Notes: a model not told the origin generated them from the letters alone. Positions 34,901 through 43,850 are shown, counted from the first letter of the stretch. The stretch is DNA of 49,116 bases from an uncultured cyanobacterium (GCA_937883785.1 CALGDE010000096.1:1-49116), one strand, 5' to 3'. Translations and numbers: made by a program.

Positions 34901-35475
34901 TTCTGGCCCACCAAAGCCGCCTTTACAAGGGCTTTTACGACAATAACCACCCCGATCCCATCGCCGCTGTCTTGGAAAATTCTGATCCCCAGTGGCTGCA
35001 ACTCCATGCCCCTGCCCTTAGCGAAATAGGACATCAAGCGGCTTGGAAATTTGCTGAAACGTTTTGGACCGATCCCCTGTTTTCCCCCTACCGCGATTTC
35101 CCCGCCGCCTCGGAAATTCCCATTAGCCACACTGTGGGACCTTTGACTTTAAACGGCATCGCCGACTGGATTGGCAAAGACTTTATTTTGGATTTCAAAA
35201 CCGGGAGGAAGGACACCGCTTGCCGGGACATTGATGGCTGGCAGGTGTGGGCCTACGCGCGAGCCACTGGAAGATCCACCGGGGTGCTGGGCTATTTGCG
35301 ATCGCCCCACCTAGAAATTTTCACCGCAGAGGACTTGGACACTTTTGATGATCGCGCTGAGCCCTTAATTCAGAAGATTTATCACGGTGACTTTGCCCCC
35401 ACTCCCGCAGCGTCAACGTGCACCATTTGCCCCTACTCTTCCCTTTGCGACGCTGCCCAGGATGGTATCCCATAG
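31903..35475 (+). CDS. UvrD/AddA-like helicase fused to Cas4-type nuclease
   Basis: The product is 1190 aa. Superfamily 1 helicase motifs are in order: Walker A GAGTGKT (motif I), VVAVSFTRKAAAEL (Ia), VDEFQDTNPTQ (II), VGDDKQAIYGFRGGD (III), TLHASKGLEWPVVILPG (V) and YYVGLTRSRDRLILSG (VI). The C-terminal ~250 residues form a PD-(D/E)XK nuclease (GIADWIGKDFILDFKTGR). Four cysteines likely bind an iron-sulfur cluster: one in ARCPRWFEYR and three in CTICPYSSLC, as in AddB and Cas4. It probably resects or repairs double-strand breaks as a one-chain RecB-like enzyme. Start: the ATG at 31903. Confidence 0.9.
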   Translation: MVSTPKIKSLSDNKSVELGGDRIARLAAETGLTEEQAAAAFALGSVAVTAGAGTGKTHMLAERYLFHLTERGLSPLEVVAVSFTRKAAAELRSRIRSKIAKTLGQDSEELAELEAAPISTFHSLAGRICREHPDAAGIPPNFQMMDELEGALWQQEQLDRAFSRLPSQVPELCQRIPYSKVREIFEVMLADPLAAQDALGRSRQDWLPVLEQLRQQTLEDLLGDPAWQNARGIVFGACNPSGGKLEEIRARVAEGLDDLEAGNNPEEIADAIHLILEGRMPGGKKPKQWDEALWIEVKEALNTIREAIKGIKKEGILTLSPNEYDDELEHLFPLLNQGFKWVSQCIEVAKKRSRILDFSDLEVYALRALEKREVREYYAERWHGFLVDEFQDTNPTQGLILERLVGDRLILNSLSPEPVWLTIVGDDKQAIYGFRGGDIEVFQQWRNRIESIGGDRVSLTKSFRTHGPLTSQINRIFKPILGTLHQDLNGVRKSPHEGPFCQAFYLFNSAKSTADEPKKVNKDTGCQTEIEKLAEYIQDLVNQKLKIFDKGLGKTRPIEYRDIAILGRTWKDLGGYARGLEGLEIPVFLGSAGNLLESIVVRDGIALLRFLADRRDNLALVALLRSPFFAISDRVLFQVAQQFKTPPMEPDMPGGERPQVRWWEELEALAAAEKLPEVLEPAIATLTHLRRERQRLSPVRLLLRADQLTGYTATWTHLNERDRRLADWQGFLDLLHKLDGHTGDTFAVVRQVQRLIDANSGFGGPAIPVESPPIEAGNTVQLMTLHASKGLEWPVVILPGLNGAGNKAAAAVYCDRALGVAWKFGDDNEGSEYRDAGYDPSAQPALLTLLRALEKQRNLAEMHRLYYVGLTRSRDRLILSGYSPAEKNSALEALQQPAENAGIGFRPYPCDPDGATNADPVNPTFPTPSPPPHRLLVGKGTAGLNDIPVTSLADYARCPRWFEYRVVAGHPGVATDDEGNFPQNDQPDSARYLGIVTHALLAHQSRLYKGFYDNNHPDPIAAVLENSDPQWLQLHAPALSEIGHQAAWKFAETFWTDPLFSPYRDFPAASEIPISHTVGPLTLNGIADWIGKDFILDFKTGRKDTACRDIDGWQVWAYARATGRSTGVLGYLRSPHLEIFTAEDLDTFDDRAEPLIQKIYHGDFAPTPAASTCTICPYSSLCDAAQDGIP

Positions 35476-35608
35476 GCTCACGTTGGCTGCGACTTGTCCA
35501 AAATCCCCTATGACGCTCCATAAACCACCACAGCCACTGGCCCAATGTCACTGGTGGCTAGTAGAACCATTGCGTAAAATTGATTGGAAACATCAAACCC
35601 CAAACAGC

Positions 35609-36322
35609 ATGATGACTTTGCGTACCTTGGTTCAAAATCGCCTAGCCCGTGGCTTAGTGGGCACCCTAGTCGCTGCCGGCGTTGCCCTTCCTGCCATGGC
35701 TGCCACCGAAACTCCCGTGGCGATCGCCGGAGCCAACGTGGCTGAAACCATCAACCTACGAGAAAAAGCCGAGAAGAAGCGCATTGCTGTCCTCGATTTT
35801 TACTTTGCCGATGCAAACCGCTACTGGAGCTCTTACGGCAACGGTCGCGCTGGGGCTGGTATTAGCGCCCGCGTCATTGATTATTTATTGGAAGACGGCC
35901 GCCTGCGGGTTACTGATCGTAGTGCCGTAGCGAGCGATGATCGCCGCTGGTACTGGGATGGCGAAGATGTAAGTTCTGCTGTGGCGATCGGTAATGCCCT
36001 AGGCGTGGACTACATTTTGGTGGGAACCGTTACCGAGTTCACCGCTGAAACCCAACGGACGGGCGGTGGTGCCTTTGGCATTCGCGTCGGCTCCGACAAG
36101 AAAATTGCTCGGGTTCAGCTACGGGCGCGGGTAATTGACACCGCAACTAGCGATGTAATTGCATCTGCCCGAGGTGAAGCTGAAGTTGAAGTCAATGAAG
36201 GCAGCGGCTCCTTCCGGGGAGTGGGCGGCAGCCAGAGCAGCAACAATGAAGGTGCCCTGATGAATGACGCTGTGGAAGAGGCGTCAGAGTCTTTGGTTGA
36301 AAACTTAGTCGGCAAACTTTAG
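35609..36322 (+). CDS. CsgG/LpoB-like exported protein
   Basis: The start is placed at the ATG pair at 35609/35612, which gives a proper signal peptide (LARGLVGTLVAAGVALPAMAA); the frame stays open further upstream into the helicase gene without coding character. The product is 237 aa. The mature part has the CsgG/LpoB-type fold pattern: KRIAVLDF, ISARVIDYLLEDGRLRVTDRS, AIGNALGVDYILVGTVTEF and VQLRARVIDTATSDVIASA. There is no lipobox cysteine, so it is not an obvious lipoprotein. No curli genes are nearby; a role in envelope assembly is inferred only from the fold. Confidence 0.75.
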   Translation: MMTLRTLVQNRLARGLVGTLVAAGVALPAMAATETPVAIAGANVAETINLREKAEKKRIAVLDFYFADANRYWSSYGNGRAGAGISARVIDYLLEDGRLRVTDRSAVASDDRRWYWDGEDVSSAVAIGNALGVDYILVGTVTEFTAETQRTGGGAFGIRVGSDKKIARVQLRARVIDTATSDVIASARGEAEVEVNEGSGSFRGVGGSQSSNNEGALMNDAVEEASESLVENLVGKL

Positions 36323-36728
36323 AAACAGACAGGTATCACTAAGCGTGGGACTGAAACTTCATCAACTTTTGTTTAGCTGAAAGTGTGCGCCTAGGATAAA
36401 CTGGTGGCGTTTACGACATGGGCTCAGAAACGCGATTGCTCCCAAAGGGCTTGCGATTTCTTGCCCAAGATTTTTTGGTGAGTGCTTTAAAAACTAGGCA
36501 TTGAAAAATCGGCGTATGTCGTCACCGTGTTCGCTCAAGAGTCTCCCAATAATTGGGGAACAGCATCTACCGACTGAAAAAAATGCGACTTGAACTAGAA
36601 ATAAGTTCAGGTCGCATTTGGTTTTTGGGTTGTTTTTTTGAGGTTGGCTTTTTGAAGTTGATTTTTGGAATTGGCGTATAAATTTGATCTACAGGGCAAA
36701 CCCCATTTCCTGGGGATTTGATTCTTTT
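36323..36728. other. Convergent intergenic region with terminator
   Basis: No gene is seen. It lies between the CsgG-like gene (plus) and a VWA gene (minus) and contains a strong hairpin at 36581-36619 followed by a T/G-rich stretch. Confidence 0.7.
36581..36619 (-). terminator. Strong rho-independent terminator, possibly bidirectional
   Basis: AAATGCGACTTGAACT and AGTTCAGGTCGCATTT form a 16-bp stem with one wobble pair and a 7-base loop. On the minus strand it is followed by seven T residues, suiting the VWA gene that ends at 36729. On the plus strand GGTTTTTGGG follows, so it may also serve the CsgG-like gene. Confidence 0.85.
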
Positions 36729-37313
36729 TTAATTCTTTGCCCATTCCTTTTCGATCGCCTCTAGCAACACCTCTTCTAGGGTGCGATCGCCAAAGGAATT
36801 CACCGTCACAATATCGATTACGTCGAACTTTGCCCCCAGCCGCACCAGCTCATCTTCCAAAAAGTGCAAAAACTTGGTGGCTTCAGGGTCGTCGCCGATT
36901 TGCACAAAACTAACCGATAGCTGGTTTTCCGTGCTCATTTTCTGAGTGGCAATAATCAGCTCCCGAATTGCCGCCTCTTCATCGTCGGGCTTTCCATCCG
37001 TAATAATCAGCAGCGTCGCCGGACTTTCGGGACGCCAGGGACGTAGCACCAGGTTCAATAGTCCAGCTAGATCCGTGGAGCCAAAAGGAGCCTGCTTAGC
37101 AAATAAATCACTGATCCCCTGAGCGGTGGCATTTCCAAGCTTTTTTACCCGTGTAGCAAAGGTGTAAACATCCAAGCCGTCCGGGTCTAAATCTTCCACC
37201 CCTGCCGCTAACCGCGCCGCTGCCTTAAGGACTGTTGTCCACCGCGATCGCCCATCAGGCAGGCGCATCAACATAGAGCTAGACGCATCCACCGCCAAAA
37301 TGTAGTCACGCAT
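36729..37313 (-). CDS. VWA-domain protein (paralogue 1)
   Basis: The product is 194 aa, a single von Willebrand A domain. The metal-dependent adhesion site is present: DASSSM near the N-terminus, the Thr-containing FGSTDLAG, and ITDGKPDD. There is no signal peptide or membrane helix, so it is cytoplasmic. GGGGGAA lies directly upstream of the ATG. It is very similar to the VWA protein encoded 233 bp upstream on the same strand. In other bacteria single-domain VWA proteins often work with AAA ATPases or kinases, but no such partner is adjacent here. Function unknown. Confidence 0.85.
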   Translation of the reverse strand: MRDYILAVDASSSMLMRLPDGRSRWTTVLKAAARLAAGVEDLDPDGLDVYTFATRVKKLGNATAQGISDLFAKQAPFGSTDLAGLLNLVLRPWRPESPATLLIITDGKPDDEEAAIRELIIATQKMSTENQLSVSFVQIGDDPEATKFLHFLEDELVRLGAKFDVIDIVTVNSFGDRTLEEVLLEAIEKEWAKN

Positions 37314-37546
37314 TCGCTTCCCCCAAGGCGCTTTTAATCAGCGCGCTGTCGTTAGTGCTATTTCAGTATTTCCACTTAATCTAACGCACTCTAAACCTGA
37401 GGACAGCTACGAAATATTACGTTGACGGTGCATTAACTAGTGTGACTTCTGGTCAACTTTGCTCACCCACTTTTCACAATTCTCTGCTCTTCAGAGATTG
37501 CTGCAAGGATCAGACTTAACCTCATCCTGAGGCTAATCAGCAGTGA

Positions 37547-38131
37547 TCAATCATTGATCGCCGACAGCAAAATATCCTCCAGGGACCGATCACCAAAGGA
37601 CTCCACTGGTACCGTGTCGACGATGTCAAACCGAGCTCCCATTCCCACCAGCTCGTCATCCAAGAACTGAAGGAATTTTGTTGCTCCTGGATCATTTCCA
37701 ATCTGAATAAAGCTAACGGCAAGTTGCTCATCAAACTGCATCTTTTTGGTAGCCTCAATCAAAACCTGGGCAGCAGCAGCTCTATCATCTGGCTGTCCAT
37801 CAGTCACCACAATGAGCGTTGTGGGAACTTCCGGCTTCCACTTTTGCAGCAAGACAACGTTAAGCAGCCCCGCCAAATTTGTGGAACCAAAGGGATGGTT
37901 TTTCTCAAATAGGTCCATCACCATTTGGGCTGTCACATTGTTTAATTCCTTGACCTTGCTGGCGAAGGTATAGACTTCAATGCCATCAGGATCCAGTGCT
38001 TCGACGCCAATAGCTAAACCGAAGGCTGCCTCTGCCACTGCGTTCCAGCGCGATCGCCCATCTGGCAACTTCATCAACATTGAGCTGGATGCATCCACTG
38101 CCAAAATGTAGTCGCGTGTTAGCCGGTCCAT
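37547..38131 (-). CDS. VWA-domain protein (paralogue 2)
   Basis: The product is 194 aa, a single VWA domain with an intact metal site (DASSSM, FGSTNLAG, VTDGQPDD). It has the same length and alignment throughout with its downstream neighbour, clearly a tandem duplicate, with the largest differences near both ends. The start is the ATG at 38131, after GGGGAAAAG. It is cytoplasmic by lack of a signal. The polA gene ends 95 bp further right on the same strand, so this may be a separate transcript. Confidence 0.85.
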   Translation of the reverse strand: MDRLTRDYILAVDASSSMLMKLPDGRSRWNAVAEAAFGLAIGVEALDPDGIEVYTFASKVKELNNVTAQMVMDLFEKNHPFGSTNLAGLLNVVLLQKWKPEVPTTLIVVTDGQPDDRAAAAQVLIEATKKMQFDEQLAVSFIQIGNDPGATKFLQFLDDELVGMGARFDIVDTVPVESFGDRSLEDILLSAIND

Positions 38132-38226
38132 GTCTTTTCCCCACGATTGAGTGCTGTAGAGTCTTTTCTCAATCTAGCGCATGGAATTTAATGCGTTAAC
38201 TCACATAACGGCGCGTAAATTGCGGC

Positions 38227-41160
38227 TTACTTCGCCTCCATCCAGTTATTGCCGCCATGGATTTCAACCTCTAAGGGCACGCTAATATCGATAACCGTTT
38301 CCATAACGTCCTTGATCTTGGTTTCTAACTCAATCCATTCCTCTAAGGGCATTTCAAAAATCAGTTCATCATGCACCTGTAGCAACAGTCGCGCTTCGTA
38401 ATCTTTGAGTAGCTCCTGTACCCGAATCATCGCCAGCTTAATTATGTCGGCGCTGGATCCCTGAATGGGCGCATTGGCGGCAGCGCGTAACGCTTGAGCA
38501 TCCCCCTGCCCGTAAATTTTCAAGTGTCTTAAATCAATGGCTTCGGGGGGCGTTCCTCGTAACTTTCGCAAAGTGGATCCTGAAAATTCAAAATACCGGC
38601 GACGCCCTAATAAGGTGGAGACATAGCCATTGGCGATCGCCTCTTTTTGTACTAGCTGTAAGTATTCAAAGGCGTTGGAATAACGCTCGTTAAACCGATC
38701 AATAAACTCCCGGGCTTTAATCTTAGAAACTTTTGCTTCTCGGGCGAACCTGGCGACGCCCATGCCGTAAATAACGCCGAAGTTAATGATTTTTCCTAGC
38801 CGCCTTTCGTCAGGGGAAACATCCTCTTTATCTAGTAATAACTGCGTCGTTAACGTGTGTACATCTTTTCCATTTTGATAAGCGTCAATCAACACCGGTT
38901 CCTGACTTAAATGGGTCAGAATTCTGAGCTCAATTTGCGAGTAATCTGCCGCCGCTAAAATCCAGCCATCCTTAGGCACAAACGCCCGGCGAATTTGACG
39001 ACTAAACTCGGTGCGAATGGGAATATTTTGTAAATTGGGATTAGACGACGATAGGCGACCCGTGGCAGTGACCGCCTGATTAAAGTCCGTGTGGACGCGC
39101 TCTGTTTTCTCTTTTACCAACGCGGGCAAGGCGTCAACGTAGGTGGACTTTAATTTCGCTAACGTTCGGTACTCAACAATATTTTCCACCACCTGGTGAT
39201 CGTCCTTTAGTTTTTCAAGGGTTCTGGCGTCGGTGGAATAGCCCGTTTTGATTTTCCGAGACTTTTTCCGATCCAGCCCAAGCTTCTCAAAAAGCAATTC
39301 ACTAAGCTGTTTGGGAGATCCTAAATTAAAGGTTTCTCCGGCCGCTTCGTAGGCGGAATTTTCAATGCGAACCAAGTCAATTTCTAGCTGTTTGGAGAAC
39401 TTACCTAAATAGCCCATGTCAATGCGAATTCCCGCAAATTCCATGTCTGCCAAAATCGGCTCTGTGGGCAACTCCACCTCTTGATAGAGTTTTTCAAGCT
39501 CAGGAAAATTGACCAGTTCTGCTTTTAATAATGGCGTTAAATGAAAAGCGCCGTAAACATCCATGCCGCAGTAATGGCTCACTGCTGCTATCGGCACATC
39601 GGCAATGGTTTTTCCTTTAGGCACCAGGTCTTTGTAACTTTCAGGGGTATAGCCTAAATACCGAAAAGATAGGTCCGTTAAATTGTGACTTCGGTCAGGA
39701 TTTAATACATAGCTAGCGAGCATTGTGTCGAAAGCGATGCCGTCTAAGGCAATCCCTTGAGCTCGCAAAATATTGCGATCAAATTTGGCGTTTTGGAAAA
39801 TTTTGGGGCGATCACCCGCCTCTAAAATTGGCCGTAGGGCTTCCAATACTTCTTCTTTTGGAAGTTGTTTTCCCTCAGCGTGCCCCACCGGAATATAAGC
39901 CGTGCAAATAATGGGTTCGCCTCCTTCGTCCACAGAGCTGGGCAGCTCAAAACAACAGCCAAGCCCCACCAAATCCACTTGAAACGGGTCCAACCCAGTG
40001 GTCTCCGTATCCCAAGATACCGCCCCCTCACACACCTTTAACTGCTCCACCAGTTCCGCCAACGCCTCTGATGTATCAATTATGTCAACGCCAATGTCCG
40101 TAGAAAGGTTGAGCTTAGGCTGGGCGGGGGTAGTGTCCTCGGTTTCTGTGGGGGCAAAAAAAGACATTTGACCGGGGTCGCCGGTGGTGGTTTTCGGTGG
40201 CGGCTCAATGGGGGTTCCCCCAAGCTGTCCCTGCAATTTTTCGATATCTCGCAAAAAGCGTTGAAACTCTAGCTTGGTCAGCAGTGGCGATACGGCATCC
40301 CGGTCAAAGCCATCTAATTTACAGTGGTCCAGCTCCACCTCAACGGGGGCGTCCACTACAATTTTTGCCAAAAACTGAGAATGGTAAGCTGCCTCGCGAT
40401 CGCCCTCCAGTTTTTTACGAGCAGCGGGCTTTAGCTGGTCCAGCGCCTCGTAAATTCCGTCCAGGGTTTTATGGTCCTGGAGCAACTTGGCGGCGGTTTT
40501 CTCCCCAATGCCTTTAACTCCAGGTATATTATCTGACTTGTCTCCGCAGAGGGCTTTAAAGTCAATTACCTGGTCGGGACGTACTCCCCACCGATCAACC
40601 ACCTCAGCACTTTGATAGGATTTATACCGGGATGACCGCATATCTCGACCGCCCAAATACAGCACGGAAACCCCTTGATCGTCGTTAATTAGCTGGAATA
40701 AGTCGCGATCGCCACTAAGGATTTTCACCTGAAACCCCTGCGCTGCCGCCCGACTCGCCAGGGTACCCAAAACATCGTCTGCCTCGTAGCCAGGGGCTTT
40801 AATAACCGGGAAATTAAAGCCTGCTAACAGCTCCTGTAAATTCTGAATATCCTCAATAAAATCCTCTGGGGTTTCCGGCCGCCCGTCTTTATAGGTTTTG
40901 TCAGCTTCGTGGCGAAAGGTGGGCTGACGGGTATCAAAAGCGACAGCTAAATAGTCGGGCTTTTCCGCGGTAATGGTGTCCAGCAACGCCTTGGTAAATC
41001 CGAAACATACGCTGGTGGGAATACCCGTGGAGGTACGTAGCCCCCCTTCGCGGCTGTTGGCAAAGGCGTAGTAAGAGCGGAAGGCGAGGGAATGGCCGTC
41101 CACCAAAATTAAAGTTGGCGAGGGGGAGGGGGAAGACTCAGGCACGATCGCGATGCTCAC
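38227..41160 (-). CDS. polA: DNA polymerase I
   Basis: The product is 977 aa with a GTG start at 41160. The N-terminal 5'-3' exonuclease domain shows LVDGHSLAFRSYYA, GDRDLFQL and GDKSDNIPGVKGIGEKTA. The 3'-5' exonuclease is intact: DTETTGLDP, NAKFDRNIL and the Exo III motif YCGMD. The polymerase domain has motif A DYSQIELRILTHLS, motif B RRLGKIINFGVIYG and motif C LLLQVHDELIFEMP. It fills gaps and removes primers in replication and repair. It is divergent from pheS, sharing a ~100-bp promoter region. Confidence 0.97.
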   Translation of the reverse strand: MSIAIVPESSPSPSPTLILVDGHSLAFRSYYAFANSREGGLRTSTGIPTSVCFGFTKALLDTITAEKPDYLAVAFDTRQPTFRHEADKTYKDGRPETPEDFIEDIQNLQELLAGFNFPVIKAPGYEADDVLGTLASRAAAQGFQVKILSGDRDLFQLINDDQGVSVLYLGGRDMRSSRYKSYQSAEVVDRWGVRPDQVIDFKALCGDKSDNIPGVKGIGEKTAAKLLQDHKTLDGIYEALDQLKPAARKKLEGDREAAYHSQFLAKIVVDAPVEVELDHCKLDGFDRDAVSPLLTKLEFQRFLRDIEKLQGQLGGTPIEPPPKTTTGDPGQMSFFAPTETEDTTPAQPKLNLSTDIGVDIIDTSEALAELVEQLKVCEGAVSWDTETTGLDPFQVDLVGLGCCFELPSSVDEGGEPIICTAYIPVGHAEGKQLPKEEVLEALRPILEAGDRPKIFQNAKFDRNILRAQGIALDGIAFDTMLASYVLNPDRSHNLTDLSFRYLGYTPESYKDLVPKGKTIADVPIAAVSHYCGMDVYGAFHLTPLLKAELVNFPELEKLYQEVELPTEPILADMEFAGIRIDMGYLGKFSKQLEIDLVRIENSAYEAAGETFNLGSPKQLSELLFEKLGLDRKKSRKIKTGYSTDARTLEKLKDDHQVVENIVEYRTLAKLKSTYVDALPALVKEKTERVHTDFNQAVTATGRLSSSNPNLQNIPIRTEFSRQIRRAFVPKDGWILAAADYSQIELRILTHLSQEPVLIDAYQNGKDVHTLTTQLLLDKEDVSPDERRLGKIINFGVIYGMGVARFAREAKVSKIKAREFIDRFNERYSNAFEYLQLVQKEAIANGYVSTLLGRRRYFEFSGSTLRKLRGTPPEAIDLRHLKIYGQGDAQALRAAANAPIQGSSADIIKLAMIRVQELLKDYEARLLLQVHDELIFEMPLEEWIELETKIKDVMETVIDISVPLEVEIHGGNNWMEAK

Positions 41161-41262
41161 AGAATATCGGCATAATCAGCGGGACACACACAATGATGCC
41201 CTAAACTATTGAAGTCTGACGTGTGTTCAATTCTTTAACGATTTCTACGCTTAATTTTGTCC

Positions 41263-42264
41263 ATGGTTGTGCCGGTATCCGACCTTGAGTCCCAATTGCA
41301 ATCCCTCCAAGTGGAAGCCCAAGGGGCGATCGCCACGGTAGAAACCCTTGATGCCCTCGACGAAATTCGGGTGAATTTTTTAGGTAAAAAGGGCAAAATT
41401 TCCAAAGTGCTCGGTGGCATGGGCAAGCTGGACCCCGCCGATCGGCCGAAGCTGGGGGCGATCGCCAACGAAGTCAAAAAAGCCGTGCAAGGGAGCCTGG
41501 ATCAGCAGCGAGAAGCCCTGCAAGCGGCAAAAATTCAAGCACAGCTAGAGGCGGAAACCTTAGATGTGACCATGCCCGGCACTTATCGCCCCCAAGGTCA
41601 TAAGCATCCCCTCAACAGCACTATTGATAAGGCCCTGGATATTTTTGTCGGTCTTGGTTACACGGTGGCTAGCGGCACCGAAATGGAAACGGACTATTAC
41701 AACTTTGAGGCTCTAAATACTCCCGCTGATCACCCAGCGCGGGATATGGCGGATACGTTTTACCTTCCCGACGGCAACCTCCTGCGCACCCACACGTCGG
41801 CGATGCAAATTCGCTACATGGAAGACAATGAACCGCCCATTCGCATTGCTGCCCCAGGGCGGGTTTATCGTCGCGACACCGTGGATGCCACCCACTCGGC
41901 GGTGTTCCATCAAATTGAAATTTTGGCGGTGGACGAGGGGCTAACTTTTACCGACCTGAAAGGTACCATCGAGGAATTTCTATTTCAGATGTTTGGCGAT
42001 GTGGAAGTGCGGTTCCGCGCCAGCTATTTTCCTTTCACCGAACCGTCAGCGGAAGTGGATGTACGCTGGAAAGGGCGTTGGCTAGAGGTGCTGGGCTGCG
42101 GCATGGTGGATCCCAACGTGCTTAAAGCGGTGGGCTACGACCCGGAAATTTACACGGGCTTTGCGGCGGGATTTGGAGTGGAGCGCTTCGCTATGGTGCT
42201 GCACCAAATGGATGATATTCGTCGCCTGTACAACAGCGACTTGCGCTTCCTGCGCCAATTCTAG
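41263..42264 (+). CDS. pheS: Phenylalanine-tRNA ligase alpha subunit
   Basis: The ATG at 41263 is preferred to an in-frame TTG two codons upstream. The product is 333 aa. The N-terminal coiled coil is followed by the class II catalytic core: motif 1 [19 protein letters not shown], motif 2 region [14 protein letters not shown] with [20 protein letters not shown], and motif 3 [22 protein letters not shown]. It charges tRNA-Phe together with PheT, which is not in this window. A hairpin at 42341-42370 may end its transcript. Confidence 0.97.
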   Translation: MVVPVSDLESQLQSLQVEAQGAIATVETLDALDEIRVNFLGKKGKISKVLGGMGKLDPADRPKLGAIANEVKKAVQGSLDQQREALQAAKIQAQLEAETLDVTMPGTYRPQGHKHPLNSTIDKALDIFVGLGYTVASGTEMETDYYNFEALNTPADHPARDMADTFYLPDGNLLRTHTSAMQIRYMEDNEPPIRIAAPGRVYRRDTVDATHSAVFHQIEILAVDEGLTFTDLKGTIEEFLFQMFGDVEVRFRASYFPFTEPSAEVDVRWKGRWLEVLGCGMVDPNVLKAVGYDPEIYTGFAAGFGVERFAMVLHQMDDIRRLYNSDLRFLRQF

Positions 42265-42340
42265 GGTGACCTAGCGGTGTCGTTTTTGATGACGGCGATC
42301 GCCCACTCCTTTGTTTGAGTAAGCGCTGATGCTTCCTTTG

Positions 42341-42370
42341 ATGCCCATGCTGTTTCACAGCCATGGGCAT
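42341..42370 (+). terminator. Hairpin terminator after pheS
   Basis: ATGCCCATG pairs with CATGGGCAT, and the stem is extended inward by GCTG/CAGC-type pairing around a TTTCA loop. It is followed by AGTCTTTTG, a weak T tract. It lies 76 bp after the pheS stop. Confidence 0.65.
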
Positions 42371-42507
42371 AGTCTTTTGAAATGAGAAATAGGTTTTTCG
42401 GAAGATTTCTAAGCGTATTACTTATGAGGCTTCAACTTTGGGACAACGGAATGTAACAATATATCGAGTCCGTACAATTACCTGGTCCTAGACGAGACGC
42501 CCAACCC

Positions 42508-42990
42508 ATGATCGGAGTTTTACAAGACACCGTTTTTGCCCTGCTCGCCAATGGCGGAAAGCTGCGAAAGGATATTGAGCGCGAAGGGGCGCTGGCGTTT
42601 TACGTGCCATTGGAAGGGGGCTATGAAGGGCGCTACATTCGACGGCTGCGGGCGGCGGGATATGCGGCGTTGCCCATGACGGCGCGAGGCTTAGGAGACC
42701 CGGCTTCGTTTTTGATGGATAACCATGGCGTTCGTCCGCCCCACTTGGGCAAACGGGCTATTCGACGTTATTTTGTGCCGCCCATCGTTCAAACCCAGCT
42801 CGATACGCTGCCGGACGATAGTAAGGGTTTGGTGCTGTGGATTCTGGAGGGCTTTATGCTGTCTCGCCAGGAAGTGGAGTATCTCGTTAAGCTGCCGGAA
42901 ATTGAGCCGCGGGTCAAAGTAATTGTGGAAATGGGTGGCGATCGCGCCCTCCGTTGGAAGCCTTTAAAAGAGGCGATCGCTTCAGCTTAG
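42508..42990 (+). CDS. ndhN: NAD(P)H-quinone oxidoreductase subunit N
   Basis: The product is 160 aa. The whole chain matches my knowledge of cyanobacterial and plastid NdhN: an N-terminal LLANGGKLRKDIEREGALAF, then YEGRYIRRLRAAGY, LPMTARGLGDP, RPPHLGK and the C-terminal PRVKVIVEMGGDRALRWKPL. NdhN is an oxygenic-phototroph-specific subunit of the NDH-1 complex on the stromal/cytoplasmic side, needed for cyclic electron flow and respiration. It is single, not clustered with other ndh genes here. Confidence 0.95.
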   Translation: MIGVLQDTVFALLANGGKLRKDIEREGALAFYVPLEGGYEGRYIRRLRAAGYAALPMTARGLGDPASFLMDNHGVRPPHLGKRAIRRYFVPPIVQTQLDTLPDDSKGLVLWILEGFMLSRQEVEYLVKLPEIEPRVKVIVEMGGDRALRWKPLKEAIASA

Positions 42991-43021
42991 GGGCTGTCAT
43001 TTTGCGATCAGTTCGACAAAA

Positions 43022-43249
43022 ACAGGACAGTTTTAGCCCCATAATGAAGCTGAATCTGAACTGTTGGTTTTACCCACACTTCGCGAACGGTGACCCTTAG
43101 GATCGCTGACTGTTCTATTAATTCAAGAGTCAACCATAGATCCCAAAGACAGTAACTAAAAGGGGCTCAGCCCTCAGTATGCGTTGCTTTGAAAGGGCGT
43201 GAACTCCTCACTGTGTGAGGCTTCTGGCACTTAATTGATGACACGCCCT
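43022..43249. repeat. Dispersed intergenic element, copy C
   Basis: The left half (43022-43138) matches 17735-17861, including the 25-bp core starting TCTATTAATTCAAGAGTCA at 43114. The right half carries an inverted repeat AGGGCGTG (43194-43201)/CACGCCCT (43242-43249) like that at 25868-25924. It lies between the convergent ndhN and exbD genes. It is non-coding and no transposase is present. Confidence 0.6.
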
Positions 43250-43282
43250 AACCCCAAGACTTCTCCCTAGTTGCACGCTTAA

Positions 43283-43744
43283 TTAGTTTTCGGCATCGCT
43301 GGATTCCGTTGCTGGAGTGGGGGATTTCTCCAGAGCCAACACGATGCGCTTCTCATCGAAAGTTTGGAGCAACTGCATGGTGCTAAGGATTTTGGCGTAG
43401 GGCGCGGCAGCGTCGCCCGTAAGAATCACCAACGCGTCGGGGTGTTTGGACAGTTGCTCCTTGGCGGATGCCAATATTATTTCGTCGGCGACAACCTGCC
43501 CTTTCACTGTTAGTTGCCCTTCTGGGTTAACCACCACCACCAGCGGACTGGGGGGCTGTTTTGTGGGATCCACTGATGGTGCTGGGGATGACGAGGGATC
43601 CTGAGGCAGGGCAACGTCAATTTTCTTTTGGTTCCCCATCACCATGGTGAGGATGACGAAAAAAATCAAAATCGTCATCAACACATCAATCATCGGCACC
43701 AGGTTTACCTCTGGCGATCGCTTTTGTAGTTTTGCCCGTTTCAT
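43283..43744 (-). CDS. exbD: ExbD/TolR-type proton-channel protein 1
   Basis: The product is 153 aa. A short cytoplasmic N-terminus is followed by EVNLVPMIDVLMTILIFFVI, the single ExbD membrane helix with its essential Asp in MIDVL. The periplasmic domain (VVVNPEGQLTVKGQVV; DALVILTGDAAAPYAKIL) has the ExbD/TolR fold pattern. It works with ExbB to power a TonB- or TolA-type rod using the proton gradient. It is the last gene of tonB-like, exbB, exbD, exbD. Confidence 0.88.
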   Translation of the reverse strand: MKRAKLQKRSPEVNLVPMIDVLMTILIFFVILTMVMGNQKKIDVALPQDPSSSPAPSVDPTKQPPSPLVVVVNPEGQLTVKGQVVADEIILASAKEQLSKHPDALVILTGDAAAPYAKILSTMQLLQTFDEKRIVLALEKSPTPATESSDAEN

Positions 43745-43850
43745 GTTGCCCGTTCCCCAGTTGCTGGCACGATTTTTTGCAAGCGCTCTATATCAGTGCT
43801 CTACGTTATTGCTGATTAGCTTCGTCGATTTAAGGACTTGCTCCGTAAGC

